From RFSX01 sp965230215 (GTDB lineage Bacteria > Bacteroidota > Bacteroidia > Chitinophagales > Saprospiraceae): a stretch of 64,000 nt of DNA. The DNA lies in contig CBDDKN010000001.1 in the NCBI GenBank assembly GCA_965230215.1, positions 186,001 through 250,000 of the forward strand, read 5' to 3'. The notes under the pieces were generated by a model that ran no database searches, was not told the DNA's origin, and worked only from the letters and a program-made list of their open reading frames with translations. Positions 1-9,034 of the stretch are shown piece by piece; the stretch's first letter is position 1; every line of letters begins with the position of its first letter. The position numbers and the translations under genes were made by a program.

Positions 1-1020
1 CCCTTCGCTGGTATAGAACTAGAGATAAGCTCATCCTCACAAGATTCTTTTTATTGTGAAGGGGAAGCAATCAGTCTTGGGACATCTACAAATGTAAATG
101 CTGAAATTCAGTGGTTTGTTGAAAATCAACTTCTCACGACAGGTGATTCAATAATTGATTATTTTCCGGATGGAGACCTAGAACTTATAGCCATAGCCAT
201 GGATCAATTTGGTTGTATGTCTACAGATAGCTTTTATTTGAGTGAATCACAGACAGAAGGGGAGATAATTGGTGATAGCTTAATCTGTATAAGCGGTTCA
301 GCTGAGTTAAGCTTTGTTCCTGAACTGCAATCAGACATATTTTCAATTTCATGGAATCCATCAACTCAGATTATTGAGGACAATGGACTTGATGTTGTTG
401 TTCAACTTGATACGACTGAACTCTTTACTGTTATTTACAGCAATGCTGATGACTGCATAACACAAGATAGCTTTGTTGTTAATGTTTCTGGTTTTTATGA
501 TGGGGTAATGGCATTTGCATCGCCGGATGAGATATTCTTAGGAGAGAGTACTGAATTATCTACAGATCAGGATTTTGATTTGGAATATGAATGGACACCT
601 GCGGAAGATCTTGATGATGCATTTTCGAGTAACCCAATAGCAACCCCATTGGTGACGACGACTTACATTGTCACTGTAACAGACTTTTTTGGTTGTACGG
701 ATACAGCTGAAGTAACAGTTAATGTTATTCAACCAGATTGTGATGAGACCGACATTTTTGTACCGAATGCGTTCACGCCAAATGGCGATGATTTTAATGA
801 TGTCTTCAGGGTTGAATCAAATTTTATTGATGAGCAGAGGCTATTGATCTATAATCGTTGGGGAGAGGAAGTCTTCTTCAGTACCGATAAGGATGCCGAA
901 TGGGATGGCACATACAAAGGCCAGCCAGTTACTGCTGACGTTTATGGTTTCAGACTTGAAATTGTCTGTGTGAACGGTGATAACTATGAAACACAGGGTA
1001 ATATTACTGTCTTCAGGTAG
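1..1020 (+). CDS. C-terminal part of a type IX-secreted surface protein with gliding-motility C-terminal domain
   Basis: The frame is open from base 1, so the gene starts upstream of the window; an internal ATG at 199 is not the start. The visible 339 residues hold Ig/PKD-like beta repeats with phrases such as YEWTPAEDL and TTTYIVTVTD. These are followed from about residue 250 by a typical gliding-motility-associated C-terminal domain (CHU_C type): IFVPNAFTPNGDDFND, then LLIYNRWGEEVF, then WDGTYKGQPV. In Bacteroidota this domain directs export by the type IX secretion system (type B sorting) and anchoring at the cell surface. The role is probably adhesion or gliding, but the substrate cannot be inferred. 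The mnmA start follows 48 bases later. Confidence 0.9.
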   Translation, partial: PFAGIELEISSSSQDSFYCEGEAISLGTSTNVNAEIQWFVENQLLTTGDSIIDYFPDGDLELIAIAMDQFGCMSTDSFYLSESQTEGEIIGDSLICISGSAELSFVPELQSDIFSISWNPSTQIIEDNGLDVVVQLDTTELFTVIYSNADDCITQDSFVVNVSGFYDGVMAFASPDEIFLGESTELSTDQDFDLEYEWTPAEDLDDAFSSNPIATPLVTTTYIVTVTDFFGCTDTAEVTVNVIQPDCDETDIFVPNAFTPNGDDFNDVFRVESNFIDEQRLLIYNRWGEEVFFSTDKDAEWDGTYKGQPVTADVYGFRLEIVCVNGDNYETQGNITVFR

Positions 1021-1053
1021 TATTTTTTACGTGCATTTATGGTCAAAGCAGAC

Positions 1054-1061
1054 TATTTTTG
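1054..1061 (+). promoter_or_regulatory. -7 promoter element for mnmA
   Basis: TATTTTTG matches the Bacteroidota -7 consensus TAnnTTTG. Only 7 bases separate it from the preferred mnmA ATG, so transcription should begin at or next to the start codon. A convincing -33 TTTG box is not obvious. Confidence 0.5.
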
Positions 1062-1068
1062 CACTCCT

Positions 1069-2172
1069 ATGAGTAAGAAAGGACGCGTTTTGGTTGCCAT
1101 GAGTGGCGGAATTGACAGCACTGTTACAGCTATGATGCTACACGAGCAGGGCTATGAGATCGTGGGTATTACCATGAAAACTTGGGACTATGCCAATTCC
1201 GGCGGCTCAAAGAAGGAGACTGGATGTTGCAGTCTTGATTCAATCAATGATGCCAGACAGATTTCTGTTGACAAAGGTTTCCACCACTTTATTATTGATA
1301 TTCGTGATGAGTTCGGTGATTATGTCATCGATAATTTTGTAGAAGAATACATCGGTGGTCGCACGCCGAATCCTTGTATTTTATGCAATACACATATCAA
1401 GTGGAGCGCATTGCTCAAAAGGGCAGATGCTATGGATTGTGAATTCATTGCCACAGGTCATTATGCACGTATAAAACACTTCAACGATAGATATTATATT
1501 TCCAAAGGCTTAGATCCGCGCAAAGATCAATCTTATGTGCTGTGGGGTCTTTCTCAGGAATGCATGGCAAGGACGATGTTTCCTCTTGCTGATTACACCA
1601 AAGATGAGATCAGGCAGATGGCATTTGATTGGGGTTATGAATCCCTTTCTAAGAAGCCGGAAAGCTATGAGATCTGCTTCGTCCCTGATAATGACTATCG
1701 CGGATTCCTGAAGAGACGCGTTCCCGATCTTGAACAAAGTGTCAGCGGAGGTAAATTCGTAGATAAGCATGGATCTGTGCTTGGTACACACGACGGATAT
1801 CCATTTTATACGGTTGGTCAAAGAAAAGGACTGGGCGGTGGTTTTAAGAAGCCGATGTATGTTACAGAGATCCTTCCTGAATCAAATACAGTGGTCTTGG
1901 GAGAGGCTGATGAATTGTTAAAAAACTCTTTGATTTTCGGTGGCGTTAATCATCAAAAATATACCGAAATCCCTGGTGGCAGGGAATTTGTTACTATGGT
2001 AAGATATAATGACCGTGGAACCTTATCAGAAGTTGCCAGAAAAGGCCCAGAAGCCTATGAGGTAATATTCAAGGGGAATGTGCGCGGAGTCGCACCTGGT
2101 CAGTCTGCTGTGGTATATGAAGGCGAGGATCTTGTTGCTGGTGGTATCATTCAAAAGCCGCAATACGATTAG
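1069..2172 (+). CDS. mnmA: tRNA-specific 2-thiouridylase MnmA
   Basis: MnmA activates and thiolates U34 of tRNA-Lys, Glu and Gln to give 2-thiouridine. The 367-residue product has the PP-loop SGGIDS (residues 12-17), the catalytic cysteine in GRTPNPCILCN (Cys103) and the second cysteine in SYEICFVPD (Cys203), and the usual family length. ATG 1069 is chosen over the in-frame ATG at 1039 because the protein then begins just before the conserved VLVAMSGG strand, and because a TATTTTTG promoter element lies inside the longer version. No operon partner is evident; the downstream lipoprotein starts 73 bases later. Confidence 0.95.
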   Translation: MSKKGRVLVAMSGGIDSTVTAMMLHEQGYEIVGITMKTWDYANSGGSKKETGCCSLDSINDARQISVDKGFHHFIIDIRDEFGDYVIDNFVEEYIGGRTPNPCILCNTHIKWSALLKRADAMDCEFIATGHYARIKHFNDRYYISKGLDPRKDQSYVLWGLSQECMARTMFPLADYTKDEIRQMAFDWGYESLSKKPESYEICFVPDNDYRGFLKRRVPDLEQSVSGGKFVDKHGSVLGTHDGYPFYTVGQRKGLGGGFKKPMYVTEILPESNTVVLGEADELLKNSLIFGGVNHQKYTEIPGGREFVTMVRYNDRGTLSEVARKGPEAYEVIFKGNVRGVAPGQSAVVYEGEDLVAGGIIQKPQYD

Positions 2173-2245
2173 TCCTTTTGTCTGCATGTAGTCTAATGCT
2201 ATTTAATTGAAGCACCCTTATGCTTATTGCTTTAATTTTAATGAG

Positions 2246-2995
2246 ATGAATAGCTTTAAAAATACAGGTCTTATTATCCTCACTACTTTGTTTTGTTTCA
2301 TGTTTATCGCATGTGAAGACAAGGTAAAGACGCTTGATGCCTCATTTTTTGATTATGAGTATTTCCCAATGGAAATTGGAGATTACTGGGTTTATCGTGT
2401 TGATTCAACGACGGTAGAATCGCAGGGTGCTAATATCAGAAAGTCGAAGAACTTCGTAAGGGAAGAGATTATTGAAAGCTTTATCAACGCTGAAGGTAAA
2501 ACAGTTTTTATGATTCAGCGGTCCCTTTCAGATAGTTTGAATGGCAGATACCTGGTCAGAGATATATGGACTGCAGAGATGACTGATGAGTCAGCTTTCA
2601 GAATAGAAGAAAATCTAAGATTCAACAAACTTTCATTCCCAATTGACCTTGATGATCAATGGCAAGGAAATCTGTTTGACAACCTGGTTGAGCAAGTGGT
2701 TGCAGGAGAGACCATGTGGGTTTATAAAGATTGGGGAGATTATCAAGTCATAGCCGATGGTATTGAAAGAGTCGTAAATGGTCAGTTGTATACTGGTGTC
2801 GTTGCCGTTAAGCAAGCCGACCATGACTTCGGCCTTGAGAGGAGATTTGCCATCGAGTATTACGCACCAGAAGTTGGTCTAATCGAAAGACAAATGGCTA
2901 TTTATGATACACAATGCGTTTGTCCCGGGCAAACCTGGGAGGAGAAAGCAAGTGCCGGATTTACTTTAAACCAGATATTGTTGGAGCACAATTAA
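2246..2995 (+). CDS. Hypothetical lipoprotein
   Basis: No family is recognised. With ATG 2246 the product has 249 residues and begins with a clear lipoprotein signal: a hydrophobic stretch LIILTTLFCF ending in FIAC with the acylated Cys at about residue 23. The mature part starts EDKVKTLDASFFDYEYFPME and is rich in aromatic and acidic residues, consistent with a soluble beta domain anchored to a membrane. An upstream TTG at 2207 would put 13 residues ahead of the signal peptide and is less likely. The stop lies 3 bases before rimM, so the two genes are probably co-transcribed, although a functional link is not obvious. Confidence 0.8.
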   Translation: MNSFKNTGLIILTTLFCFMFIACEDKVKTLDASFFDYEYFPMEIGDYWVYRVDSTTVESQGANIRKSKNFVREEIIESFINAEGKTVFMIQRSLSDSLNGRYLVRDIWTAEMTDESAFRIEENLRFNKLSFPIDLDDQWQGNLFDNLVEQVVAGETMWVYKDWGDYQVIADGIERVVNGQLYTGVVAVKQADHDFGLERRFAIEYYAPEVGLIERQMAIYDTQCVCPGQTWEEKASAGFTLNQILLEHN

Positions 2996-2998
2996 TCT

Positions 2999-3511
2999 AT
3001 GGAGCTTGTATCAATAGGCAGAACTTTAAAGGCACATGGTAAAGATGGCGCATTGCGAATACAATGCGATGATGAATTTCTTGAAGACCTGTCCAAAGCC
3101 AGAGCCGTCTTTTTAGACCTGGACGGGTCACGTGTTCCCTTTCTTATTTCCAATTTCGAAATCAAAAATCACATCTTGATATATCTGGATGAAGTCGTCA
3201 CGCCAGAAGATGCATCTTTATATTCACTCAAGGATTTATATTTGGAGAGATCGGAACTGAGCGCATCGTCCTTGGAAGCTGTACAAGCTGAAGATCATGG
3301 CATGCTGCTGCAATTTCGTGTTTATGATGGCAATGATAACTACATGGGTACGATCACAGAGTTCATAGAAAACCCACAGCAACTACTGATTAGAGTATCT
3401 GGTCCAGAACATGAATTTTTATGTCCATTACATGATGAATTGATTCTTGGAATTGAGGAAGAGTCAATGATTCTTAAGATGTCAATCCCGGACGGTCTAG
3501 TAGATCTATAA
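2999..3511 (+). CDS. rimM: Ribosome maturation factor RimM
   Basis: RimM binds the 30S head (protein S19) and helps 16S rRNA 3'-domain maturation. The 170-residue product has the N-terminal beta-barrel start LVSIGRTLKAHGKDGALRI, the second-strand VFLDLDGSRVPF, the barrel end EDASLYSLKDLYLE, and a C-terminal PRC-barrel-like half (GTITEFIENPQQLLIRV, LCPLHDELILGI). Length is normal. In many bacteria rimM sits with rpsP and trmD; here it follows a lipoprotein by 3 bases instead. Its TAA abuts the stop of the convergent gene exactly (back-to-back stops TAA|TTA). Confidence 0.9.
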   Translation: MELVSIGRTLKAHGKDGALRIQCDDEFLEDLSKARAVFLDLDGSRVPFLISNFEIKNHILIYLDEVVTPEDASLYSLKDLYLERSELSASSLEAVQAEDHGMLLQFRVYDGNDNYMGTITEFIENPQQLLIRVSGPEHEFLCPLHDELILGIEEESMILKMSIPDGLVDL

Positions 3512-4339
3512 TTAAGACCTTAAGCCACTTGTGAATGGCTTATATTTCTGATCAATATATCTGAAGTATGTTTTCTGAGGAAAATCAGGAGATATTTGAA
3601 TCAATCCAAACTTGAAGAAATCAATGATCAGCGCATTGTTTTCTAGTCCGATAATTTCATTCCAGACTTTGGTCATTCCTGGGCTCCAATGGATGTCATC
3701 CATAATGAAGCAGAGCTTCTTCTTCTGCGCTCTGACGGCTAGATAATTTTCCATACATGCTTGATAGCAATGGTCACCGTCCAGATAGAATCCATCTGTG
3801 TTTGCAATGGTTGAAGGCTGCTGTTGAATAAAGCTAGAAAAGCTTGAGTGATGCACAGTACAATTATTAATATCTAAATGCTTAAGCAACTCTTTAGATT
3901 TACTTACAAGAATACCATTTCCTTCAACGCTATGCACTCTGGCATTTTGATTGACAAGAGACATGGTAGCGGTTGTTCTTCCCAGATTTGTTCCGAATTC
4001 CAGTAAGTTTTTGCAATCAAAGTACTTGAATATAAGACTTATCTTATTGGCCTTGCTTTGTGAATTACTGGACACAATGGACGCTTTGGAAATACTGGAT
4101 TTTGCTTTTCTTCTGCTTCCATGACCAAAGTTTTCCGACAGACTTGTATGATCTTTTTTAAGTGTGTTCCACCATACTTCAATTTTGTTTTCGTCTTGTT
4201 TGTCTAAAGCTGAATGGTTTTGCAGAGATTGGAGTAGAGCAAATGCAGTAGGTGAATGCACCTGGTACAGGGTTTTGGCTTGTCTGTAGAAGCGTAAACC
4301 TTTCATTAATTCATGCGTAAAAGAACTCATTTTTCTCAT
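3512..4339 (-). CDS. Class I SAM-dependent methyltransferase-like protein
   Basis: The 275-residue product contains a Rossmann-type methyltransferase core. NLLEFGTNLGRTTATMSL resembles SAM-binding motif I, followed by ARVHSVEGNG (motif II acidic residue), a DGFYLDGDH segment and CFIMDDIHWSPGMTKVW, which resembles the acidic metal/SAM region of O-methyltransferases. The substrate is unknown. The first 90 residues form a helical, Ser/Lys-rich extension. Either ATG 4339 or ATG 4330 could be the start. A TATCTTTG promoter element lies 27 bases upstream of the former. The stop abuts that of rimM with no spacer. Confidence 0.7.
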   Translation of the reverse strand: MRKMSSFTHELMKGLRFYRQAKTLYQVHSPTAFALLQSLQNHSALDKQDENKIEVWWNTLKKDHTSLSENFGHGSRRKAKSSISKASIVSSNSQSKANKISLIFKYFDCKNLLEFGTNLGRTTATMSLVNQNARVHSVEGNGILVSKSKELLKHLDINNCTVHHSSFSSFIQQQPSTIANTDGFYLDGDHCYQACMENYLAVRAQKKKLCFIMDDIHWSPGMTKVWNEIIGLENNALIIDFFKFGLIQISPDFPQKTYFRYIDQKYKPFTSGLRS

Positions 4340-4366
4340 CCATCACAAGATACGTCAGCGGAAATA

Positions 4367-4374
4367 CAAAGATA
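4367..4374 (-). promoter_or_regulatory. -7 promoter element for the methyltransferase-like gene
   Basis: Read on the minus strand this is TATCTTTG, matching TAnnTTTG, 27 bases before the ATG at 4339. It forms one half of a divergent promoter region with the element at 4400-4407. Confidence 0.5.
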
Positions 4375-4399
4375 TAATCAAAATCACATTATCAATTAT

Positions 4400-4407
4400 T
4401 ATATTTG
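4400..4407 (+). promoter_or_regulatory. -7 promoter element for the FG-GAP/UnbV gene
   Basis: TATATTTG matches the TAnnTTTG consensus and lies 20 bases before the ATG at 4428 in very AT-rich DNA. Confidence 0.5.
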
Positions 4408-4427
4408 TAATATATTGTAAATGAGCT

Positions 4428-7223
4428 ATGTGCAATTCAATATTTAAATCAATTTTGATTGTGACCTTGATCATGATCTTTCAGGGTGTACAATCTCAAC
4501 TTCCCGCTTTTTTTCTTGAAGAAAATTGGAGACTCAGTGACAGATATGCCTCAGTATATGCTGTGGCTGTCGGCGATGTGAATGGAGACTACAGAGATGA
4601 TCTGATATTGTCCAGTAGCGACTCCACCTACTTCTTATTTCAACTTGAAGAAGGAGAAATATATGGCGAATGGTCTGTCGTTCCAACGGGCTTTCCTCCT
4701 TTAACTGTTAACCTTGGCGACCTGGATGAGAACGGGTATAACGAAGTCATCTTGGCAGGTAATAATTCTGGCGTACTTGTGATTCAGTATGATGAAGAAA
4801 GTCAAAGCATGAAACTAGAGCAACAGATTGCTTCGCTTTTCTATGCCCAGGGCTCCAGCATGACAGATTATGATTCAGATGGAGATATTGATTTTTTTGC
4901 CAGCAATGATGTCTCTTTTAACAAGCTGTTTGAAAATGATGATACCGGAATCCTGAATGAAGTCGAGATAGATGATTTTAATATACTCGAATCTTCAGGA
5001 GCCAGTGGCAATTACAATGCAATATGGTTTGACCCCGACGGTGATGGTGACCAGGATCTCTATATTGCCAAGTGTCATGTCAACGCGCAAACTTTTGAAG
5101 ATCCACGAAGGATTAATCAGTTCTTTTTAAATGAGAATGGGCAATTCGTGGAACAAGCCGAGGCTTTCAATTTGGCGCAAGGAGATCAATCCTGGTGTTC
5201 AGTAGCGGCTGATTTTGACAATGATGGCGACCAGGATATAGCACTGTTGAATCATGGAACCCCATTTGCTATGCTTGAAAACAGATGGCCGCTCCCTTTT
5301 GCGAAACATGAAGATTGGGTAGATAATAAGCCATTGCTAGGTGATGACCAACAGTTTATCACCGGTGATTTCAACAATGATGGATTTGAGGATATTTTTT
5401 TAACCGGATTTGATGACCAGCTTCTGATCAATCAGGGCAATCTGCGATTTACCTCATATCCTTTTGTGCTGGGAACAGGGAATGCATATTCTGCGGCGAC
5501 TGGTGACTTTAACAATGATGGCTGGTTGGACCTGTATGCCATTTATGGCGTAGAAGCATCGAGCGTCCCGGATAGGGTATGGGTAAACCTGGCGATGTCC
5601 AATAATTGGCTGAAACTAAGTCTTAATGGTATCCAAAGTAACAGCATGGCACTTGGCACTAAGGTACGATGTCATACGGGCGGAAATATCTATACCCGAT
5701 GGCTGAGATCGGGAGAGTCATATGGAATTTCTAATTCATTGAATGTTCACTTCGGATTGGAGAAGAATAGCGTAATAGATTCCATTGTGTGTTATTGGCC
5801 TTCAGGCATTGTGGAAACCTTCAGACAATTGGATGTCAACAAACATTATGTCATTACAGAAAACGTGTGTATTGAAGAGCTGTCTCGAATTGAAATGAGT
5901 GCAGACAACTTTGACTGTGATAATCAGGAGATCATCCTATCTGCAGGCGATATTGAATCAGCGATCTGGAATCATAGTGTTGTTTCAGAGGATTACGTGG
6001 TCAATCAGTCAGGCCTATATTTTGCAAAATCGACAAGTGAATGCAAGAATGCAACAGAATATGTCATCATAGATGATCCAGAGCCTGCCGTTCAACCAGT
6101 TATATTCAACGAAGGAGAGGTGATACTATGCAATGGCGACAGTTACACTTTAATTGCTCAAGACAATGAAGTACAATGGAGCGATGGCACAATAGGGATT
6201 GAAACGGAGTTAACTTCTGCGGGAACATATTTTGCTTTTGATGATTACCTGTGCGACACCCTCTTTTCAAGTTTTGTAAATATTGAATTTATTGATTTTG
6301 AAAATGCTGATAAAGAGTTAACGGTAGATTCTGTAGGGGTTTATGAAATAGACAGTCAAAATGAGAATACAAAGTGGTATGACCAGGATTTTAATTTAAT
6401 CTCTGAAGGGCGTGTGCTTGAGCTTGTGGTTGAGTCTGATACACAATTCTATTTTCAGTATGAAGCGGAGACATTATCTCCACCATTGGCCTTAGGACCG
6501 GATGTAGAGGAAGAAAGATATGTTCAACATGGGGCATCTGAAAACTATGATCTTATATTTTCAGCAGAAGAGCGCATCATGTTGTTTTCTGTGAGCTGTA
6601 GGGCAGATGTCGCTGGACAGCGACTACTTGTTATCAAAAACATGGATGAAGAAACAGTATATGAGCAAACTTACGATATGCAAATAGGACATAACGTATT
6701 GCATATAGATCAAGTGCTATTACCAGGGTTTTATTCAATTTCATTTGACGAATCCTACAATCAGGCCCAGTTCGGAGAGAATTCTCCATCAATATCTTAT
6801 TACACACCGCGCTCTGATGAATTGGTTCTGGGACATCTTATAGAAATAGATCCTGATCTTCAGAGTAGAGCAGATGGCATGTACTTTTATAACTGGGAGG
6901 CTTCGGTTCATTATGAAGATTGTAAATCTGAGTTTAATCGATACGTCATTGACTTGGATACAATTGTGGCTGTTGAGGAATTTAGTGAATCTGAAGTTGT
7001 TGTTCAACCCAATCCAAGTAGTGGCCTTTTTGAGATCGTCTCATCCGTTCCTTTTAATACATGTGACGTTTACGATATCCATGGTCGAAAGGTTCATTCC
7101 ATCGTTCTTCCCATGGGTACATTAAAGCATTCATTGGATTGCGCGCATTTACAAAAGGGTCAGTATTATTTATTTCTAGCTGGGGAAAGCAGGAGTGGCG
7201 TGTTGCGCATAGTAAAGCTATAA
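4428..7223 (+). CDS. Secreted FG-GAP/VCBS repeat and ASPIC/UnbV protein with T9SS sorting domain
   Basis: A 931-residue surface or secreted protein. A signal peptide (FKSILIVTLIMIFQGVQSQ) is followed by FG-GAP/VCBS-type repeats with calcium-loop phrases such as VGDVNGDYRDDLIL, TDYDSDGDIDFF, ADFDNDGDQDIAL and GDFNNDGWLDLY, probably a beta-propeller, to about residue 370. An ASPIC/UnbV domain follows (NNWLKLSLNG, SIVCYWPSGIVETF; about 390-470), then Ig-like segments. The C-terminus (about 855-931) is a type A T9SS sorting domain with VVVQPNPSSGLFEI, VYDIHGRKV and LQKGQYYL. The family is common among Bacteroidota exported proteins; ligand and exact role are unknown. It has its own promoter and a strong hairpin after the stop. 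Confidence 0.88.
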   Translation: MCNSIFKSILIVTLIMIFQGVQSQLPAFFLEENWRLSDRYASVYAVAVGDVNGDYRDDLILSSSDSTYFLFQLEEGEIYGEWSVVPTGFPPLTVNLGDLDENGYNEVILAGNNSGVLVIQYDEESQSMKLEQQIASLFYAQGSSMTDYDSDGDIDFFASNDVSFNKLFENDDTGILNEVEIDDFNILESSGASGNYNAIWFDPDGDGDQDLYIAKCHVNAQTFEDPRRINQFFLNENGQFVEQAEAFNLAQGDQSWCSVAADFDNDGDQDIALLNHGTPFAMLENRWPLPFAKHEDWVDNKPLLGDDQQFITGDFNNDGFEDIFLTGFDDQLLINQGNLRFTSYPFVLGTGNAYSAATGDFNNDGWLDLYAIYGVEASSVPDRVWVNLAMSNNWLKLSLNGIQSNSMALGTKVRCHTGGNIYTRWLRSGESYGISNSLNVHFGLEKNSVIDSIVCYWPSGIVETFRQLDVNKHYVITENVCIEELSRIEMSADNFDCDNQEIILSAGDIESAIWNHSVVSEDYVVNQSGLYFAKSTSECKNATEYVIIDDPEPAVQPVIFNEGEVILCNGDSYTLIAQDNEVQWSDGTIGIETELTSAGTYFAFDDYLCDTLFSSFVNIEFIDFENADKELTVDSVGVYEIDSQNENTKWYDQDFNLISEGRVLELVVESDTQFYFQYEAETLSPPLALGPDVEEERYVQHGASENYDLIFSAEERIMLFSVSCRADVAGQRLLVIKNMDEETVYEQTYDMQIGHNVLHIDQVLLPGFYSISFDESYNQAQFGENSPSISYYTPRSDELVLGHLIEIDPDLQSRADGMYFYNWEASVHYEDCKSEFNRYVIDLDTIVAVEEFSESEVVVQPNPSSGLFEIVSSVPFNTCDVYDIHGRKVHSIVLPMGTLKHSLDCAHLQKGQYYLFLAGESRSGVLRIVKL

Positions 7224-7230
7224 AAAAGAA

Positions 7231-7254
7231 GAACAACCCACTGCTGGGTTGTTC
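7231..7254 (+). terminator. Hairpin after the FG-GAP gene
   Basis: A perfect 10-bp inverted repeat GAACAACCCA / TGGGTTGTTC with the loop CTGC starts 8 bases after the stop codon. No clear T-run follows, so termination may be imperfect; A-rich DNA precedes it. Confidence 0.65.
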
Positions 7255-7761
7255 ACTCAATTCCGTACAATTCCTTGCACTAAGTTTTACTTTTTAAAAA
7301 TACAGCCTCAACAGGGATTGAGGCTGCAGACCTTAATAATAAACACCCGTCAATGAAAAGTGCTGATGATACAACACTTACATTGCTCTTTGATTTCATT
7401 TATCAAATTCTCGGTTTTTATGACGGGGTGCTTTTAATGCTGATTCAGCTAGAAGTTGTTCTATTAACAGCTGTACATTAAAATATTACGGAAAGGTACT
7501 TAGATTGAATACCATATTATCTAACAGATTATCAGTATCTAGGACATGCAATTATTGTTTTATATGTTTTATGATTAGATATAAACAATTGAAATACAGA
7601 TATATAGGTATTATAAAAAACTTGTATTAGGATAAATTATATACATTGTTTTTGTCTAAAATTCAGCAAGAAAGAGGTCTATAGTTTATTGATTGAATTG
7701 CTAGGCATGCTAAGACTCTGAAAGGCATGATTTACATTAGCAAAACAATTAAAAAACAGCA
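7255..7761. other. Gene-free, AT-rich interval with two inverted repeats
   Basis: About 500 bases with no supported gene. CAGCCTCAA (7303-7311) pairs with TTGAGGCTG (7318-7326); read on the minus strand this hairpin is followed by TATTTTTAAAAAG, like an intrinsic terminator for leftward transcription. CACCCGTCA (7344-7352) can pair with TGACGGGGTG (7421-7430), with one bulged base, enclosing a smaller TTTGAT/ATCAAA hairpin. From 7440 to 7760 the DNA is plain AT-rich sequence in which I see nothing beyond the DoxX upstream region. Confidence 0.4.
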
Positions 7762-8118
7762 ATGCAACTCAAAACAATTCTAATCATACTTCTAGCCATC
7801 TTTTTTATTCTGAGTGGCATCAATCACTTTTACAATAAACATACACTCGAGGAGTATGCACGGACCCGTGGATTGGTTTCACCAGGTGTTTGTGTAAAGC
7901 TTGCTGGTGTATTGCTCATCTTTGGTGGAATTGCATTTGCAATTCCTGACTACAGAACGTTTGGTGTTGTAGGATTGAGCATATTCCTTTTCGTTTCTAG
8001 TTTTACCATCCACCAATTTTGGAAAGAAACAAGCAATGACATGCGGATGATAGAGCTTCTGAACTTTGTAAAGAACCTGGCTATCCTTACCGAGCTGTTA
8101 TATATTGGATTTGTATAA
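7762..8118 (+). CDS. DoxX-like integral membrane protein
   Basis: A 118-residue, almost entirely hydrophobic protein with four predicted membrane helices: ILIILLAIFFILSGINHF, GVCVKLAGVLLIFGGIAFAI, VVGLSIFLFVSSFTIHQF and NLAILTELLYIGFV. The HFYNKHTLEEYARTRGLVSPGVCVKLAG loop fits DoxX/DoxD-like proteins, small cytoplasmic-membrane proteins sometimes linked with respiratory chains or thiol redox systems. The substrate is unknown. It converges with the lipoprotein at 8131, with 12 bases between stops. Confidence 0.75.
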   Translation: MQLKTILIILLAIFFILSGINHFYNKHTLEEYARTRGLVSPGVCVKLAGVLLIFGGIAFAIPDYRTFGVVGLSIFLFVSSFTIHQFWKETSNDMRMIELLNFVKNLAILTELLYIGFV

Positions 8119-8130
8119 GAATTAGTATAG

Positions 8131-8526
8131 TTATTGCTCAGAAAGACCTGATTGATATTGTAGGATTCTTTCATAAATAGATTCAATGCTATCCTTGAAT
8201 TCTTTTTGTAACAGAAGCATATCGTTGGGAACCAATTTAAGTGGTGTCCTGCCGTGGTGGTGGCCAAGTCCATCGTGGTGGTAATGGAAGCCAGGAACTT
8301 CAACCAAATTTTCACCCCAGTCCTGGAGGGTCGTATCAAATTGAGATCGCATTGAATCATTAGCTGATAGTTTCTCCCAAGCTTCTACTGCTTTGGCAGC
8401 AATATGTACCGATTCCTTATGGATCTCAAAAGCTTCCTTAAGTACAGGATCTTTAGATGATGAGTCTTTACATGCGATATGCATCACAGTTGATAGTAAG
8501 ATCAATGGGTAAATATATTTTTTCAT
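8131..8526 (-). CDS. Histidine-rich lipoprotein
   Basis: The 131-residue product starts MKKYIYPLILLSTVMHIAC, a lipoprotein signal with acylated Cys at residue 19. The mature protein is mainly helical (FEIHKESVHIAAKAVEAWEKL; LLLQKEFKDSIESIYERIL) and contains a compact cluster HYHHDGLGHHHGR near residue 83. The His cluster suggests transition-metal binding (inference). No named family is recognised. It lies convergent to the DoxX gene and upstream, in the leftward sense, of no obvious partner. Confidence 0.75.
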   Translation of the reverse strand: MKKYIYPLILLSTVMHIACKDSSSKDPVLKEAFEIHKESVHIAAKAVEAWEKLSANDSMRSQFDTTLQDWGENLVEVPGFHYHHDGLGHHHGRTPLKLVPNDMLLLQKEFKDSIESIYERILQYQSGLSEQ

Positions 8527-8644
8527 GGGCAGGCATTCAGTTATTAAGCCGATATAAAAATAAAACTAAAAAATTCACACGCTTTAAATGTTAAATAGGC
8601 TAGGGTCTGTGATTGTTCAATTAAATGCAAACTCTAGATTGGGA

Positions 8645-8968
8645 TCAAGATTGTTTCAAATTTGATGTCAGTTGATTGTAAAGCCTATTGTACAGGTTCC
8701 AGTCGTAAATACCATAAGCATGTCTGTGAATGAACCTAATCTTTCTTAGTCTTGAGAGATTTTTCAGTTTTGATTCTAAAGTTTTTGCTTTTCTTCTGCT
8801 GGATTTTCTTGTAGACCATATAATTTTCCAGGGTATTCCTTGAGCAGTATAACTAGATTTCCCAGAATTATGTTGGTTTAATCTGATTTCCAAAAAGGCA
8901 GTCTGCCCAATATAAAATCGATTGAGCCTATTGGAGAATAGGATATAAACATGATACCTTCTTGTCAT
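8645..8968 (-). CDS. GIY-YIG domain protein
   Basis: A 107-residue single-domain protein. The GIY-YIG-type core reads HVYILFS ... RFYIGQT, followed by RLNQHNSGKSSYTAQGIPW, with the conserved Arg (EIRLNQHN), and LESKLKNLSRLRKIRF. This matches the small YhbQ/UPF0213-like endonuclease-fold proteins abundant in Bacteroidota. Such proteins may nick DNA, but most are uncharacterised. The C-terminal half is rich in Arg and Lys, consistent with nucleic-acid binding. A terminator-like hairpin separates it from tRNA-His upstream. Confidence 0.85.
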   Translation of the reverse strand: MTRRYHVYILFSNRLNRFYIGQTAFLEIRLNQHNSGKSSYTAQGIPWKIIWSTRKSSRRKAKTLESKLKNLSRLRKIRFIHRHAYGIYDWNLYNRLYNQLTSNLKQS

Positions 8969-9004
8969 TAATAAGAGAATGGAGATATGATAAAGCGGTA
9001 AACA

Positions 9005-9034
9005 AAAAAAGAGACCACAATGGATCTCTTTTTT
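9005..9034 (-). terminator. Bidirectional terminator hairpin below tRNA-His
   Basis: AAAAAAGAGACC pairs with GGATCTCTTTTTT (one bulged A). Both arms end in homopolymeric A/T runs, so the structure can terminate on either strand. It lies downstream of tRNA-His on the minus strand. Confidence 0.7.
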
